A DNA stretch of 64,000 nt, from the NCBI GenBank assembly GCA_963815965.1, contig CAWFIT010000017.1:124001-188000 (forward strand), given 5' to 3'. The notes under the pieces are model-generated. The model saw only the letters and a program-made list of their open reading frames with translations, did no database searches and was not told the DNA's origin. This DNA is from DASVFB01 sp963815965 (GTDB taxonomy: Bacteria; Actinomycetota; Thermoleophilia; Gaiellales; Gaiellaceae). Both the position numbers and the translations under genes were made by a program. Shown here piece by piece: positions 35,829 through 43,856 of the stretch; the first letter of the stretch is position 1, and every line of letters starts with the position of its first letter.

Positions 35829-37058
35829 GTGGAGATCGAATCGACTCCGCTGCAGCGCGTGCGCGTCTTCGACGCGTTCCGCCACCGCGATTTCCGGCTG
35901 CTGTGGTCCGGGCAGTTCGTCTCGCTGATCGGGGACGCGGCGTTCTTCACCGCGCTCGGCTGGCGCGCGTTCACACTCGTCGGTTCGTCCCGGCTCGGCA
36001 TCGTCTTCCTCGCCCAGGCGATCGGACTGCTGACCACGCTTCTGATCGGCGGCGCGCTCGCCGACCGAATACCGCGCCGGACAATGATGATCGCGTCCGA
36101 CCTGTCGCGCTGCGTCGTCGTGGCAACGCTCGCGCTCGCCGACGCGACGGGCCACCTCACGTTCACGCTGCTGCTCGTCCTCACGTTCCTGAACGGCCTC
36201 GGCGACGGCTTCTTCTTCCCGGCCGTCGGAGGCATCGTTCCGCTCGTCGTGGAGCAGAACGCGCTGCCGTCGGCGAACAGCCTGATCGGCGTCGCGCGCT
36301 GGGGGTCGTTCATCATCGGCCCGGCGCTCGCCGCCGGTTTGTACTCCGCGACCGGGTCGTCCGTCGTCTTCGCGCTCGACGCCGCGTCCTTCGTCGTCTC
36401 CGCCGCGCTGCTCTGGCGGCTGAAGGCCCGGGCCGTGCAACCGACCGCCAAGGAGGGCACGTTTCGGGAGATCGGCAGCGGCGTGCGCTACGTCTCGAAC
36501 ATCCCGTGGCTCTGGGTGACGATCACGCTCTTTGCGGTCATCCTGATGCTGCAACTCGCGCCCCAGCAGGTGTTGATGCCGGAGCTCGTCCACGAGCACT
36601 TCGGTCGCGGCGTCGGCGCGTACGGGTTCCTCGTAACGATGTTCGGCGCGGGCACGGTGACGGGCACGCTCCTGTTCGGGCAGCTGCAGCCGCGCAGGCG
36701 GCGCGGCGTCGTCAACTACTCGTTCTGGCTCGTCAACAGCCTCGCGATCGCGGCACTCGCGCTGTCGCCCTGGTTCCAGCTCGCCGCGTTCTTCGCACTC
36801 GTACGTGGCTTCTGCGTCGGCTTCGGCGTTGCGATGTGGGAGACGATGCTTCAGGAGCTCGTCCCGGACCACCTGCTGTCGCGCGTCGTGAGCCTCGACT
36901 TCTTCGGCTCCTTCGGGCTGATGCCGATCGGGCTCGCATTCGCAGCGGCGATCGCCGGCCTCGCGTCGGCGGGGACGATCATCGCGCTCGGCGCGCTGGT
37001 GTCCGCGGCGATGATCGCCCTCACGATGACGCGGCCCTGGCTCCGCGCCGTGGAATGA
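35829..37058 (+). CDS. MFS transporter (enterobactin-exporter/antibiotic-efflux type)
   Basis: 409 residues, 12 helices, MFS_3/TetV-like: FRHRDFRLLWSGQFVSLIGD at the N-terminus, GGALADRIPRRTMMIASDL after helix 2, and FFPAVGGIVPLVVEQNALPSANSL in helix 4-5. Probably an exporter of a small molecule. GTG 35829, 17 bp after the disrupted regulator, so the regulator and transporter may once have formed a unit. Confidence 0.88.
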   Translation: MEIESTPLQRVRVFDAFRHRDFRLLWSGQFVSLIGDAAFFTALGWRAFTLVGSSRLGIVFLAQAIGLLTTLLIGGALADRIPRRTMMIASDLSRCVVVATLALADATGHLTFTLLLVLTFLNGLGDGFFFPAVGGIVPLVVEQNALPSANSLIGVARWGSFIIGPALAAGLYSATGSSVVFALDAASFVVSAALLWRLKARAVQPTAKEGTFREIGSGVRYVSNIPWLWVTITLFAVILMLQLAPQQVLMPELVHEHFGRGVGAYGFLVTMFGAGTVTGTLLFGQLQPRRRRGVVNYSFWLVNSLAIAALALSPWFQLAAFFALVRGFCVGFGVAMWETMLQELVPDHLLSRVVSLDFFGSFGLMPIGLAFAAAIAGLASAGTIIALGALVSAAMIALTMTRPWLRAVE

Positions 37059-37189
37059 GGGCTTCGCGCCGGGTTCCGCCGATGCGTCGGATGGCGGTTT
37101 TCCGACACGCGAAGGCGGGCATCCTCCTACCGGTGACTTCTGGCCCGCGACATCCTTCTTCGCAACGAGAACGACGACTGGGAGACAAG

Positions 37190-37357
37190 ATGAATCGCAC
37201 CTATGTGTATCCGGTAAATGTCGAGTGGCGCAGCGCGGGCGAGCGGCGCTCGCGGGCGCGTGTGTCGGCCCTCAGCATGGAGTCCGTGGACAGACGCTTG
37301 CCGCGGCTCACGACAGCGCCGGTGTACGCCGTGCCGCACAAGCGGCCGATTTTCTGA
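37190..37357 (+). CDS. Small protein, function unknown
   Basis: 55 residues starting MNRTYVYPVNVEWRS and ending PVYAVPHKRPIF. Supported by a strong ribosome-binding site (GGGAG, 5 nt before the ATG) and its own 130-bp leader. Rich in Arg, Ser and Val; no recognised family. A perfect hairpin follows 7 nt after the stop. Confidence 0.55.
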   Translation: MNRTYVYPVNVEWRSAGERRSRARVSALSMESVDRRLPRLTTAPVYAVPHKRPIF

Positions 37358-37363
37358 GCACAA

Positions 37364-37392
37364 CCGGCGCGGAAACAGAGTTTCCGCGCCGG
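37364..37392. terminator. 13-bp perfect hairpin between small gene and tRNA-Pro
   Basis: CCGGCGCGGAAAC / GTTTCCGCGCCGG with an AGA loop. It follows the small plus-strand gene by 6 nt and the minus-strand tRNA 3' end by 4 nt, so it can act from both sides. No T-run trails it on either strand. Confidence 0.6.
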
Positions 37393-37396
37393 AAAA

Positions 37397-37470
37397 TCGG
37401 GGTGCCCAGATTTGAACTGGGGACCTCTCCGACCCGAACGGAGCGCGCTACCAGGCTGCGCCACACCCCG
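37397..37470 (-). tRNA. tRNA-Pro (anticodon CGG)
   Basis: 74 nt folding as a complete cloverleaf: acceptor CGGGGTG/CACCCCG, D stem GCGC/GCGC, anticodon stem CTCCG/CGGAG with loop TTCGGGT (anticodon CGG, reads CCG), T arm CCCAG-TTCAAAT-CTGGG. Discriminator A. CCA is not encoded; TTT follows. Confidence 0.97.
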
Positions 37471-37560
37471 AGTGCGGCGTACAGATTAGCAACGCTCTTG
37501 GCACCGATCCGTGACGGTTCCGCAAGTACTGTTGTCCTCACTGATAACGGAGGAGGCGGT

Positions 37561-37902
37561 GTGAACGTCGTGGTGCTGATCGGAAACCTCGCAACGGACG
37601 TCGAGTTGCGAGATGTCGCGCTGGAGAAGAAGGTCGCGAGCTTCCTGCTCGCAGTCGACCGCTCGGCGAAGGATGCCGGCGCCGATTTCATCAACGTCTC
37701 GACCTGGGACCGCCAGGCGGAGGTGTGCGACGAGTACCTGTCGAAGGGATCCCGCATCGCGGTGAACGGGCGCCTGCGAAGCCGTTCCTGGGAGGACGCA
37801 GAAGGCAAACGCCGTAGCGCGGTCGAGGTGGTCGCGAACAAGATCGAGTTCCTCGACTCCCGCGTGCGCGAGGAAGCGCCGTTCGAGGCAGTCCCCTCGT
37901 AG
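37561..37902 (+). CDS. ssb: Single-stranded DNA-binding protein (short paralogue)
   Basis: 113 residues, OB fold: VVVLIGNLATDVELRDV, SFLLAVDRSAKDAGADFINVSTWDRQAEVCDEYLSKG split over strands 2-4, then GRLRSRSWEDAEGKRRSAVEVVAN. The acidic DDDIPF-type tail is missing, so it is the short form and perhaps not the main SSB. The GTG at 37561 has a strong GGAGGAGG ribosome-binding site. Confidence 0.9.
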   Translation: MNVVVLIGNLATDVELRDVALEKKVASFLLAVDRSAKDAGADFINVSTWDRQAEVCDEYLSKGSRIAVNGRLRSRSWEDAEGKRRSAVEVVANKIEFLDSRVREEAPFEAVPS

Positions 37903-37913
37903 TATCCGCGGGC

Positions 37914-38657
37914 GTGGCCCGCAGGGACGACATCGTCGCGTTTGCCGACGAGCTGCTCGCGGTCGAGGCGTTCCCGGAGTACGGGCGGCCCGGGCTCCAG
38001 GTCATTGGTGCGGACGAGGTGACGAAGGTCGTCTGCGGCGTCTCGAGCTCGCGTGAGCTTTTCGAACGCGCCGGCGGAGCGGGCGCACAGCTCGTGCTCG
38101 TGCACCACGGGCTTTTCTGGCGGAACGAGCCGCTGGTGGTCGACCGACGATTGAAGGGCCGGCTAGAGGCGTTGTTCGCCGGCGACCTGACGCTCCTCGC
38201 CTACCATCTCGCGCTCGACGCGCACCCGGAGCTCGGCAACAACGCGCTGCTCGCCGATCGACTTGGCGCCCGGCGCGAAGGCGCGTTCGCGGCGATCGGA
38301 GCCGGCGCGCGGTACGACGAGCCGGTGACGATCGAGGAGCTCGCGACGCGGCTCCGAGACGCGACCGGCCGCGAACCGCTCGTCTTCCCCGGGGGGCCGG
38401 AGCGAATCCGGCGTGTCGCGATCGTGACGGGCGGCGGCGGCACACGGCTCATCGAGGCGGCCCACGAAGGGTACGACGCCCTCGTCACGGGCGAGCCGGA
38501 GGAGCCCGCGCTCCACGCCGCACGCGAGCTCGGGATTCACTTCCTCGCTGGCGGTCACTACGCGACGGAGACGTTCGGCGTGAATGCGCTCGCGGCCCGC
38601 CTAGCGGACGAGTTCGGGCTCGAGTGGGAGTTCCTCGATCTCCCCAATCCGGTGTAG
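37914..38657 (+). CDS. Nif3-like dinuclear metal-centre protein
   Basis: 247 residues. Metal ligands appear in VLVHHGLFW (HH) and AYHLALDAHPELGNN, and near the end in AGGHYATETFGV (His, Glu). VTGGGGTRLIEAAHEGYDALVTGE lies between. The family (YbgI, once called GTP cyclohydrolase I type 2) forms hexameric toroids; the cellular role is unsettled. GTG 37914, 11 bp after ssb. Its last 57 bp are antisense to the next gene. Confidence 0.92.
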   Translation: MARRDDIVAFADELLAVEAFPEYGRPGLQVIGADEVTKVVCGVSSSRELFERAGGAGAQLVLVHHGLFWRNEPLVVDRRLKGRLEALFAGDLTLLAYHLALDAHPELGNNALLADRLGARREGAFAAIGAGARYDEPVTIEELATRLRDATGREPLVFPGGPERIRRVAIVTGGGGTRLIEAAHEGYDALVTGEPEEPALHAARELGIHFLAGGHYATETFGVNALAARLADEFGLEWEFLDLPNPV

Positions 38658-39482
38658 GAACCGAAAGATCGCGTCGACAACGGCACGCGGGCGTTCACCG
38701 TTCAGCAGATGACCGCAATCTGCGATCACGCGCAGCGGCGCATCGAGTAACCGCGCGTACTGAAACGCGTCGCGAAGCGGCACCTGAAGGTCGCGGGCGC
38801 CGTGGACCACGAGCGCCGGGCAACGAACCCGCTCCAGCTCAACACGCGGATCCGTGCGGACCAGCGCATCGCCCGCGGTTCGCGTGTCGGTGTACAACCC
38901 GGAGCCGGCGAGGAAGCCTTCGGCTGCCCGCGGGTCGAGCGCCCGAGGATCGGCGGCGCCTGCGAAACCAAACACCACCCGCTTGAGCACGGGTTTGCCC
39001 GCGACCGCGCGCCTTCGCCGCGACAGTCGTTTGCCGGGCTTGACGAACGCCACAAGGGTCAAGGCGCGCTCCGCCTGGCGCGTCCCCGAGCCGATTCCCG
39101 CACACCCGGCGAGCACGAGGCCACGGACGGCATCCGGGTGCCGGGCGGCCGCTCGCAGCGCCACGACGGCCCCGAGGGAGTGTCCGACGAGCACAGCCGG
39201 ATCGTCGAGCACCGCGACGAGGCGGTCGGCGTAGGGATCAAGAGTCTCCACAGGCGCAGGCAGCGGCGACGAGCCCCCGTGGCCGGGGAGCTCGGGGACG
39301 AGCACGCGGCAACGCTGTGCCAGAGCCGGAGCCATGAGCGTCCAGTTGGAGGCGGCACCGCCGAACCCGTGGACCAGAGCTACGGTCGGCCCGCTCCCCG
39401 CCTCGAAGGTGCGTAGCCGCGTGCCTCGTATCTCGCGAAAGCGCGCAGTGAAGCCGGGCAAAAAAGGGTTGCTCGGCATCAT
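38601..39482 (-). CDS. Alpha/beta hydrolase
   Basis: 293 residues. VALVHGFGGAASNWTLMAPA (oxyanion HGFGG), nucleophile elbow VLVGHSLGAVVAL, VVHGARDLQVPLRD (acid) and IADCGHLLNGERP (catalytic His). A full catalytic triad is present; the substrate is unknown. ATG 39482 or the adjacent 39479. The stop lies 57 bp inside the convergent Nif3-like gene. Confidence 0.9.
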   Translation of the reverse strand: MMPSNPFLPGFTARFREIRGTRLRTFEAGSGPTVALVHGFGGAASNWTLMAPALAQRCRVLVPELPGHGGSSPLPAPVETLDPYADRLVAVLDDPAVLVGHSLGAVVALRAAARHPDAVRGLVLAGCAGIGSGTRQAERALTLVAFVKPGKRLSRRRRAVAGKPVLKRVVFGFAGAADPRALDPRAAEGFLAGSGLYTDTRTAGDALVRTDPRVELERVRCPALVVHGARDLQVPLRDAFQYARLLDAPLRVIADCGHLLNGERPRAVVDAIFRFLHRIGEIEELPLEPELVR

Positions 39483-39498
39483 CCGGACGGATTATGCT
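39469..39498 (+). promoter_or_regulatory. Sigma-70-like promoter
   Basis: -35 TTGCTC (39469-39474), 18-nt spacer, -10 TATGCT (39493-39498). A transcript would begin about 39505 and run into the leader and terminator described next. The promoter overlaps the 5' end of the divergent hydrolase gene. Confidence 0.55.
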
Positions 39499-39504
39499 TA
39501 GAGC

Positions 39505-39602
39505 GTTGATGAGCTTATGGAGGTCAGCGGAACGTTGAATTTCCGCAACGACAAAGGAAGCAGCGAGTAGCCCGCTCGGCCGAGTGCCGGACGGGCTTTT
39601 TT
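39505..39602 (+). ncRNA. Candidate leader/small RNA with mini-ORF and terminator
   Basis: About 98 nt between a promoter and an intrinsic terminator. It can encode a 17-residue peptide, MEVSGTLNFRNDKGSSE (39517-39570), whose TAG stop abuts the terminator stem. Two exclusive pairings are possible in the middle: GCGGAA (39527-39532) with TTCCGC, or CGTTG with CAACG. It may be an attenuator for the gene at 39623 or a free-standing small RNA. No known riboswitch class was recognised. Confidence 0.5.
39569..39602 (+). terminator. Intrinsic terminator
   Basis: AGCCCG....CGGGCT outer stem with inner CGGC/GCCG (one C-A mismatch and one G-T wobble between them), followed directly by six T. The strongest terminator in the window. 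It lies ahead of, not behind, the small gene at 39623. Confidence 0.85.
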
Positions 39603-39622
39603 CTGCCTCGAAAGGAGCGAGC

Positions 39623-39793
39623 ATGGCGAATCATCTGACGCCTGACGAGCTGTCGAAGGAGCTCGGGATCGAACGCCAGGAAGTCATCCGGGTGTGCGTG
39701 GAGGAGGGCGTTCCGATTTATCAGGGCAAGATCGACAAGACGCTCTTCCAGGCGCAGCTCGCCGCGATCGGGGCTCTACCGCCCAAGCACTAG
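39623..39793 (+). CDS. Small helix-turn-helix-like protein, function unknown
   Basis: 56 residues: MANHLTPDELSKELGIERQEVIRVCVEEGVP... reads as two to three helices with a helix-turn-helix-like LSKELGIERQEVIRVC segment, then YQGKIDKTLF. The ribosome-binding site AAAGGAG is excellent. A terminator stands between the nearest promoter and this gene, so expression probably depends on read-through, attenuation or an unseen promoter. No family recognised with certainty. Confidence 0.75.
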   Translation: MANHLTPDELSKELGIERQEVIRVCVEEGVPIYQGKIDKTLFQAQLAAIGALPPKH

Positions 39794-39796
39794 GTG

Positions 39797-39861
39797 TCGT
39801 GCGAAGTGCTGCGCACTTCGCACGAGGGTAGACCGGGCATGCGCGCTTTGCGCGCGTGCCC
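39797..39861 (+). repeat. Tandem-hairpin intergenic repeat, copy B
   Basis: Begins 3 nt after the stop of the small gene. Hairpin 1: 13-bp perfect stem TCGTGCGAAGTGC / GCACTTCGCACGA (39797-39825). Hairpin 2: GGGCATGCGCGC / GCGCGCGTGCCC with TTT loop (39835-39861), then TTTT, making this half a plausible intrinsic terminator. Counterpart of 4352-4415; see there for the comparison. Confidence 0.75.
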
Positions 39862-39891
39862 TTTTCCTTCTATTGAAAGGTGATTGCTACG

Positions 39892-39948
39892 CCGAAGGGA
39901 TGTTTCGGCGCGGCGGAGCCGCGCCTTGGACGAAGCGTCCGCCTTCGG
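39892..39948 (-). terminator. Three-way-junction structure after Ku
   Basis: Outer stem CCGAAGG/CCTTCGG encloses two hairpins, GGCGCGGC-GGA-GCCGCGCC and GGACG-AAG-CGTCC. It abuts the Ku stop codon exactly. Together with the tandem-hairpin repeat it fills nearly the whole gap between these convergent genes, with four stems in 155 bp. Termination or RNA-end protection is likely. Confidence 0.5.
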
Positions 39949-40812
39949 TTAGCGCTTCCGCGACGCGGTCGCCGCGGTCTTGCGGGAGCGAGTCGCTTTA
40001 GCAGCCGGAGTTTTCGTCTTCTTCGACGCCTGCTCGACGGAGGCGCGCAGCGCTTCCATCAGGTCGATCACAGGCGCCTCGGGCTCCGCTTCGACCGGCG
40101 CGGTGATTTCCTGGCCGTCAGCCTTTGCCTCGAGCAGCGCACGCAGGTTGCTGCGGTAGACGCTCTCGAGCTCCTTCGGATCGAATTCTGCGACGAGGCT
40201 GTCGATCACCTGGCGCGCGAGATCGAGCTCCGCGTCCTTGACCTGTGTCTCGCCGACGGCCTCCTCGATCTCCGCCTGCGAACGAACGTCGTCGGCAAGG
40301 AAGAGCGTCTCGAGCGCCAACGCGTCACCCCGCGGGCGGATCAGGCAGAACGTCTCGTTTCCGCGTAGCACGAACCGTCCCATCGCGCCCATCCCCGTGT
40401 TCTTCAGCGCCTCGAGCAGCAGCACGTACGGGCGCCGCTGCGCCGGCGTGCTCGACGGCGCGAGGTAATAGGTCCGATCGAAGTAGACGGGGTCGATCTG
40501 GTCGAGCGGGACGAAGCGCGTGATCTCGATCGAGCGGGAGTCGTCGGCGAGTTGAATCGCTTCGAGATCCGCGTCCTCGATGATGACGAACTCGCCCTTC
40601 GCGATCTCCCAGCCCTTGACGATCTCGTCCGGCCCGACCTCGCGATCGTGCACCGGGCACCAGCGCTTCTGCCGGATCGGTGTCTGGCACTCGCGGTGAA
40701 GCTGCCGGAACGACACATCGGAGGCGCGCGCCTTCGGCGAGGTAGCGAGCGCCAGCCCGATCGGGATGTTGACCAGGCCGAAGCTGAGTGAGCCGTTCCA
40801 GATCGTCCGCAT
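39949..40812 (-). CDS. ku: Ku, non-homologous end-joining protein
   Basis: 287 residues. MRTIWNGSLSFGLVNIPIGL at the N-terminus, RWCPVHDREVGPDEIVKGWE (the Ku-specific C...V..dEiVKGyE segment), ITRFVPLDQIDPVYFDRTYYL and ETFCLIRPRGDALALETLFL mark the Ku core. The C-terminus is a Lys/Ala/Thr-rich basic tail, seen in Ku proteins that bind DNA away from ends. LigD is not in the window. ATG 40812; the gene is divergent from the acyl-CoA synthetase. Confidence 0.96.
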   Translation of the reverse strand: MRTIWNGSLSFGLVNIPIGLALATSPKARASDVSFRQLHRECQTPIRQKRWCPVHDREVGPDEIVKGWEIAKGEFVIIEDADLEAIQLADDSRSIEITRFVPLDQIDPVYFDRTYYLAPSSTPAQRRPYVLLLEALKNTGMGAMGRFVLRGNETFCLIRPRGDALALETLFLADDVRSQAEIEEAVGETQVKDAELDLARQVIDSLVAEFDPKELESVYRSNLRALLEAKADGQEITAPVEAEPEAPVIDLMEALRASVEQASKKTKTPAAKATRSRKTAATASRKR

Positions 40813-40885
40813 GAGCACCTCGGATTGTAGAGGGACCCGGCGTTTTCGCCCTGCGAAGCCGCGTTCCTTCACTACGCTTCGATCG

Positions 40886-42631
40886 ATGGCGCAGACAATG
40901 GGCGTGGAGCGTGAGAGCGGTCTCTTGCGAGGGCGCACGGTCGGGAGCCTCTGGCTCGACGCCGTGAATGCGAACCGACGTTCGCCTGCCTACCTGGTCG
41001 AGCGCGACGGTGCCTGGGAAGAGGTGTCGTGGCAGGAAGCGGGGCAGGTCGTCGACGAGCTCGCGCACGGGCTGCTCGCCGCGGGCATCGGCAAGGGCGA
41101 CGCGTTCGCGATCCTCGCGCAGACGACCCTCGAGTGGGCGCTGTTCGATTTCGCGCTCAGCCTCGTCGGCGCGATCGGCGTTCCGATCTACGCCAACAGT
41201 TCGGCGAAGGACGCGCAGTTCGTCGCCGCGCATTCGGAGGCAGTCGGCGTGCTCTGCGAGGACGAGGAGCAGCGTGCCAAGCTCGAGTCGCTGGGGCTCG
41301 AGCACACGTGGTCGTTCGCCGACCTCGACGAACTGCGGGCACGTGGCCGCGCGCACGCCGACGAGCAGCCGAACGCAGTCCTCGACGCGGCCGCCGAGGT
41401 CGACGAGGACGACCTGTTCACGTACATCTACACGTCGGGAACGACCGGCCCGCCGAAGGCCTGCATGATCCGCCACCGCAATTACTACGAGATGGTCGCG
41501 GTCGTCGACCAGCTCGAGCGTCTGACCATGCAGGACGACCTGCTGCTTCTGTATCTGCCCCTGGCGCACAACTTCGGCCGGCTCATGCACCTTGCCGGGC
41601 CCTACGTCGGCTTCACGATCGCGTTCCTGCCCGATCCGCTGCGCACTGCGGACGCGCTGCTCCAGGTGCGGCCGACGGTCCTGCCGAGCGTGCCGCGCGT
41701 GTACGAGAAGGTGCACGCAGGCGTCCTCGCGAAGTTCGACGAGGAAACCGGGCTGAAGAAGCGCATCGTCGACTGGGCGCTGCGCGTCGGGTACCGCGTG
41801 AGCAGCGCGCGGCAGCGCGGCGCGCGGATTCCTGCCGGCCTCGAGCTCCAGCGACGGCTGGCGCACAAGCTCGTCTACTCGAAGGTGCAGGCGCGGCTGG
41901 GCGGAAGGCTGCGCATCGCCATCTCGGGCGGCGCGCCGCTCGCCCGCGACATTGCGGAGTTCTTCGACGCGCTCGGAATCACGATCCTCGAGGGCTACGG
42001 CCTCACCGAGTGCACGTCGGCGGCGACCGTCAACCGCGTCGAGAAGTACCGCCCGGGCACCGTCGGCCCTGCGCTTCCGGGTACCGAGCTACGACTGGGC
42101 GACGACGGCGAGCTCTTCATCCGGAGCCCGACTGTCTTTGCGGGCTACTTCAAAGAGGACGCGGCGACGCGCGAGGTGCTGGACGACGACGGCTGGCTGA
42201 GCTCGGGCGACATCGCCGAGATCGACCCGGACGGCTTCGTGACGATCACGGATCGAAAGAAGGACATCCTCGTCACGGCCGGTGGCAAGAACGTGGCGCC
42301 TGCGAACATCGAGAACGACCTGAAGGTGCACCGCGAGATCTCGCAGGCGCTCGTGATCGGCGACCGCAGGCCGTTCGTCGCGGTGCTCGTCACGCTCGAC
42401 CCCGATGCAACGGCCGGCCTTACGGACGAGCAGAAGCAGCAACGGATCCAGGAGATCGTCGACGAGGTGAACCGCGAGCGCTCGCGTTTCGAGCAGATCA
42501 AGCGCTTCGTGATCCTGCCGCGGGACTTCTCGATGGAGGAAGAAGAGGTGACGCCGACGCTGAAGCTCAAGCGCAGCGTCGTCCTCGAGCACTTCGCGCC
42601 CGAGATCGAGTCGATCTATTCCTCGTCCTAG
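40886..42631 (+). CDS. Long-chain fatty-acid-CoA ligase
   Basis: 581 residues of the AMP-forming adenylate family. P-loop YIYTSGTTGPPKACMIRH, YLPLAHNFGRL, ISGGAPLARDIAEFF, GYGLTECTSAATVN, DDGWLSSGDIAEIDPDGFVTITDR split across the hinge, and the C-terminal TPTLKLKR with the catalytic lysine. VPRVYEKVHAG is typical of the long-chain (FadD15/FAA) branch. Activates fatty acids for lipid synthesis or for the acyl-CoA dehydrogenases nearby. ATG 40886 or 40898. Confidence 0.93.
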   Translation: MAQTMGVERESGLLRGRTVGSLWLDAVNANRRSPAYLVERDGAWEEVSWQEAGQVVDELAHGLLAAGIGKGDAFAILAQTTLEWALFDFALSLVGAIGVPIYANSSAKDAQFVAAHSEAVGVLCEDEEQRAKLESLGLEHTWSFADLDELRARGRAHADEQPNAVLDAAAEVDEDDLFTYIYTSGTTGPPKACMIRHRNYYEMVAVVDQLERLTMQDDLLLLYLPLAHNFGRLMHLAGPYVGFTIAFLPDPLRTADALLQVRPTVLPSVPRVYEKVHAGVLAKFDEETGLKKRIVDWALRVGYRVSSARQRGARIPAGLELQRRLAHKLVYSKVQARLGGRLRIAISGGAPLARDIAEFFDALGITILEGYGLTECTSAATVNRVEKYRPGTVGPALPGTELRLGDDGELFIRSPTVFAGYFKEDAATREVLDDDGWLSSGDIAEIDPDGFVTITDRKKDILVTAGGKNVAPANIENDLKVHREISQALVIGDRRPFVAVLVTLDPDATAGLTDEQKQQRIQEIVDEVNRERSRFEQIKRFVILPRDFSMEEEEVTPTLKLKRSVVLEHFAPEIESIYSSS

Positions 42632-43839
42632 AGGATCCGGCGGGCGCCGACGAAGCTCGACGTGTAGGAACCGCTGAGCGACGAGATCTTCACGACGTCG
42701 CCCGTGTGTGGGGCGTGGATGAAGTTCCCGCCGCCGATGTAGATCCCGACGTGGCCGAGCCCGTAGAAGAAGACGAGGTCACCGGGCTGGAGATCGCTCA
42801 TCGAGACCGGGACTCCGGCGCCGTACTGCGCGTAGCTCGAGTGCGGAAGCCCGACGCCCACCTGCGAGTACACGTACATGACGAATCCAGAGCAGTCGAA
42901 GCCGGACGGCGACGCGCCTCCCCAGACGTAAGGCGTCCCCAGATACTGCATCGCAATCCCGACCACGCCTGAGTAGTGCGACGACGGCGGCGCGGCGATC
43001 GGAGACGACGTGATTGACGGCGTCGTCCCGCCGAAAGAGGCAACCGGCGTCAAGGCCTGCTGAGCTTGCTGCGCCCGAACCTGCCGGGCCAGCTCGGCCT
43101 GCCGCGCGCGCTCGACTGCGCGCAGATGTTCGATCTCGGCGCGGACCGACTGAAGCAGTGAGTTGCGCTGTGCGAGCTTCGACTGGATAGCGCTCTTTTC
43201 GGCCGCACGTTGGGCGACGACCTGCTTCTGCTCCGATTGCGCGTGATGCAGCTTCGCTTCTTCGCGCGCGACGTTCGTGCGAAACACCTTGACGTCGCCG
43301 ACGACGGAGCTGCGCTGATCGTTGACGCGGTTGACGTTGTCGAGCCGCGTCAGCAGATCGTCGAGGCTCGAAGCGCCGAGCAGCACTTCGAGTGTCGAGT
43401 CCGAGTCGCCCGATGTGTACACATCGAACGCCTGGCGAGCAAGCGCAACTTGCGCTTGCTTGAAGTTCGATCGCGCAACACCAAGCTCGAAACGCGAGCG
43501 CTGCAGGTCGTGACCGATGCGGTCGAGCTTGACGTTCGCGAGGTTCCAACGTTCGACTGCGGAAGAGAGCTCCGTCTCGATCGTGTTGATCTGCGCGATG
43601 ATGCTCTGCGCTTCTGCTTGCTTCGATGCAACGGGTCCCGGCTCGGCGGTCGCTGCAGAGGCAATGCCGAAAGCGACTGCGACAACGCACGCTACTGCCG
43701 GTATGTGACGGATTCTCGACCTGATAACGGAATCCCCGTCAGGGGGCCAGACTTTCGCGCTCCCTCTCCCCCTGGGAACGTCACAAGCTCGGGAGGGTAA
43801 CAGACTTCCCGGACGAGCGCGACCTTGAGAACAAGCCAA
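42628..43839 (-). CDS. NlpC/P60 peptidoglycan endopeptidase with coiled coil
   Basis: Exported wall hydrolase. Hydrophobic signal (IPAVACVVAVAFGIASAATA), about 180 residues of coiled coil (KQAEAQSIIAQINTIETEL onward), a linker rich in Ser, Thr and Pro, then the NlpC/P60 domain: YLGTPYVWGGASPSGFDCSGF (catalytic Cys), LVFFYGLGHVGIYIGGGNF (His) and IHAPHTGD. Cleaves D-Glu-DAP type stem peptides. The start is uncertain: no ATG, GTG or TTG lies near the signal peptide; TTG 43839 gives a 40-residue polar pre-sequence, while ATC 43725 has a GGGGA 7 nt upstream. Confidence 0.88.
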   Translation of the reverse strand: MACSQGRARPGSLLPSRACDVPRGRGSAKVWPPDGDSVIRSRIRHIPAVACVVAVAFGIASAATAEPGPVASKQAEAQSIIAQINTIETELSSAVERWNLANVKLDRIGHDLQRSRFELGVARSNFKQAQVALARQAFDVYTSGDSDSTLEVLLGASSLDDLLTRLDNVNRVNDQRSSVVGDVKVFRTNVAREEAKLHHAQSEQKQVVAQRAAEKSAIQSKLAQRNSLLQSVRAEIEHLRAVERARQAELARQVRAQQAQQALTPVASFGGTTPSITSSPIAAPPSSHYSGVVGIAMQYLGTPYVWGGASPSGFDCSGFVMYVYSQVGVGLPHSSYAQYGAGVPVSMSDLQPGDLVFFYGLGHVGIYIGGGNFIHAPHTGDVVKISSLSGSYTSSFVGARRIL

Positions 43840-43856
43840 AAAGTGCGCAAAGTTTC

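Noticed and set aside
43725..43856. c-di-AMP (ydaO) riboswitch ahead of the NlpC/P60 gene
   Set aside because: Actinobacterial wall hydrolases often carry one, but the conserved core elements are not visible here and the space is short.
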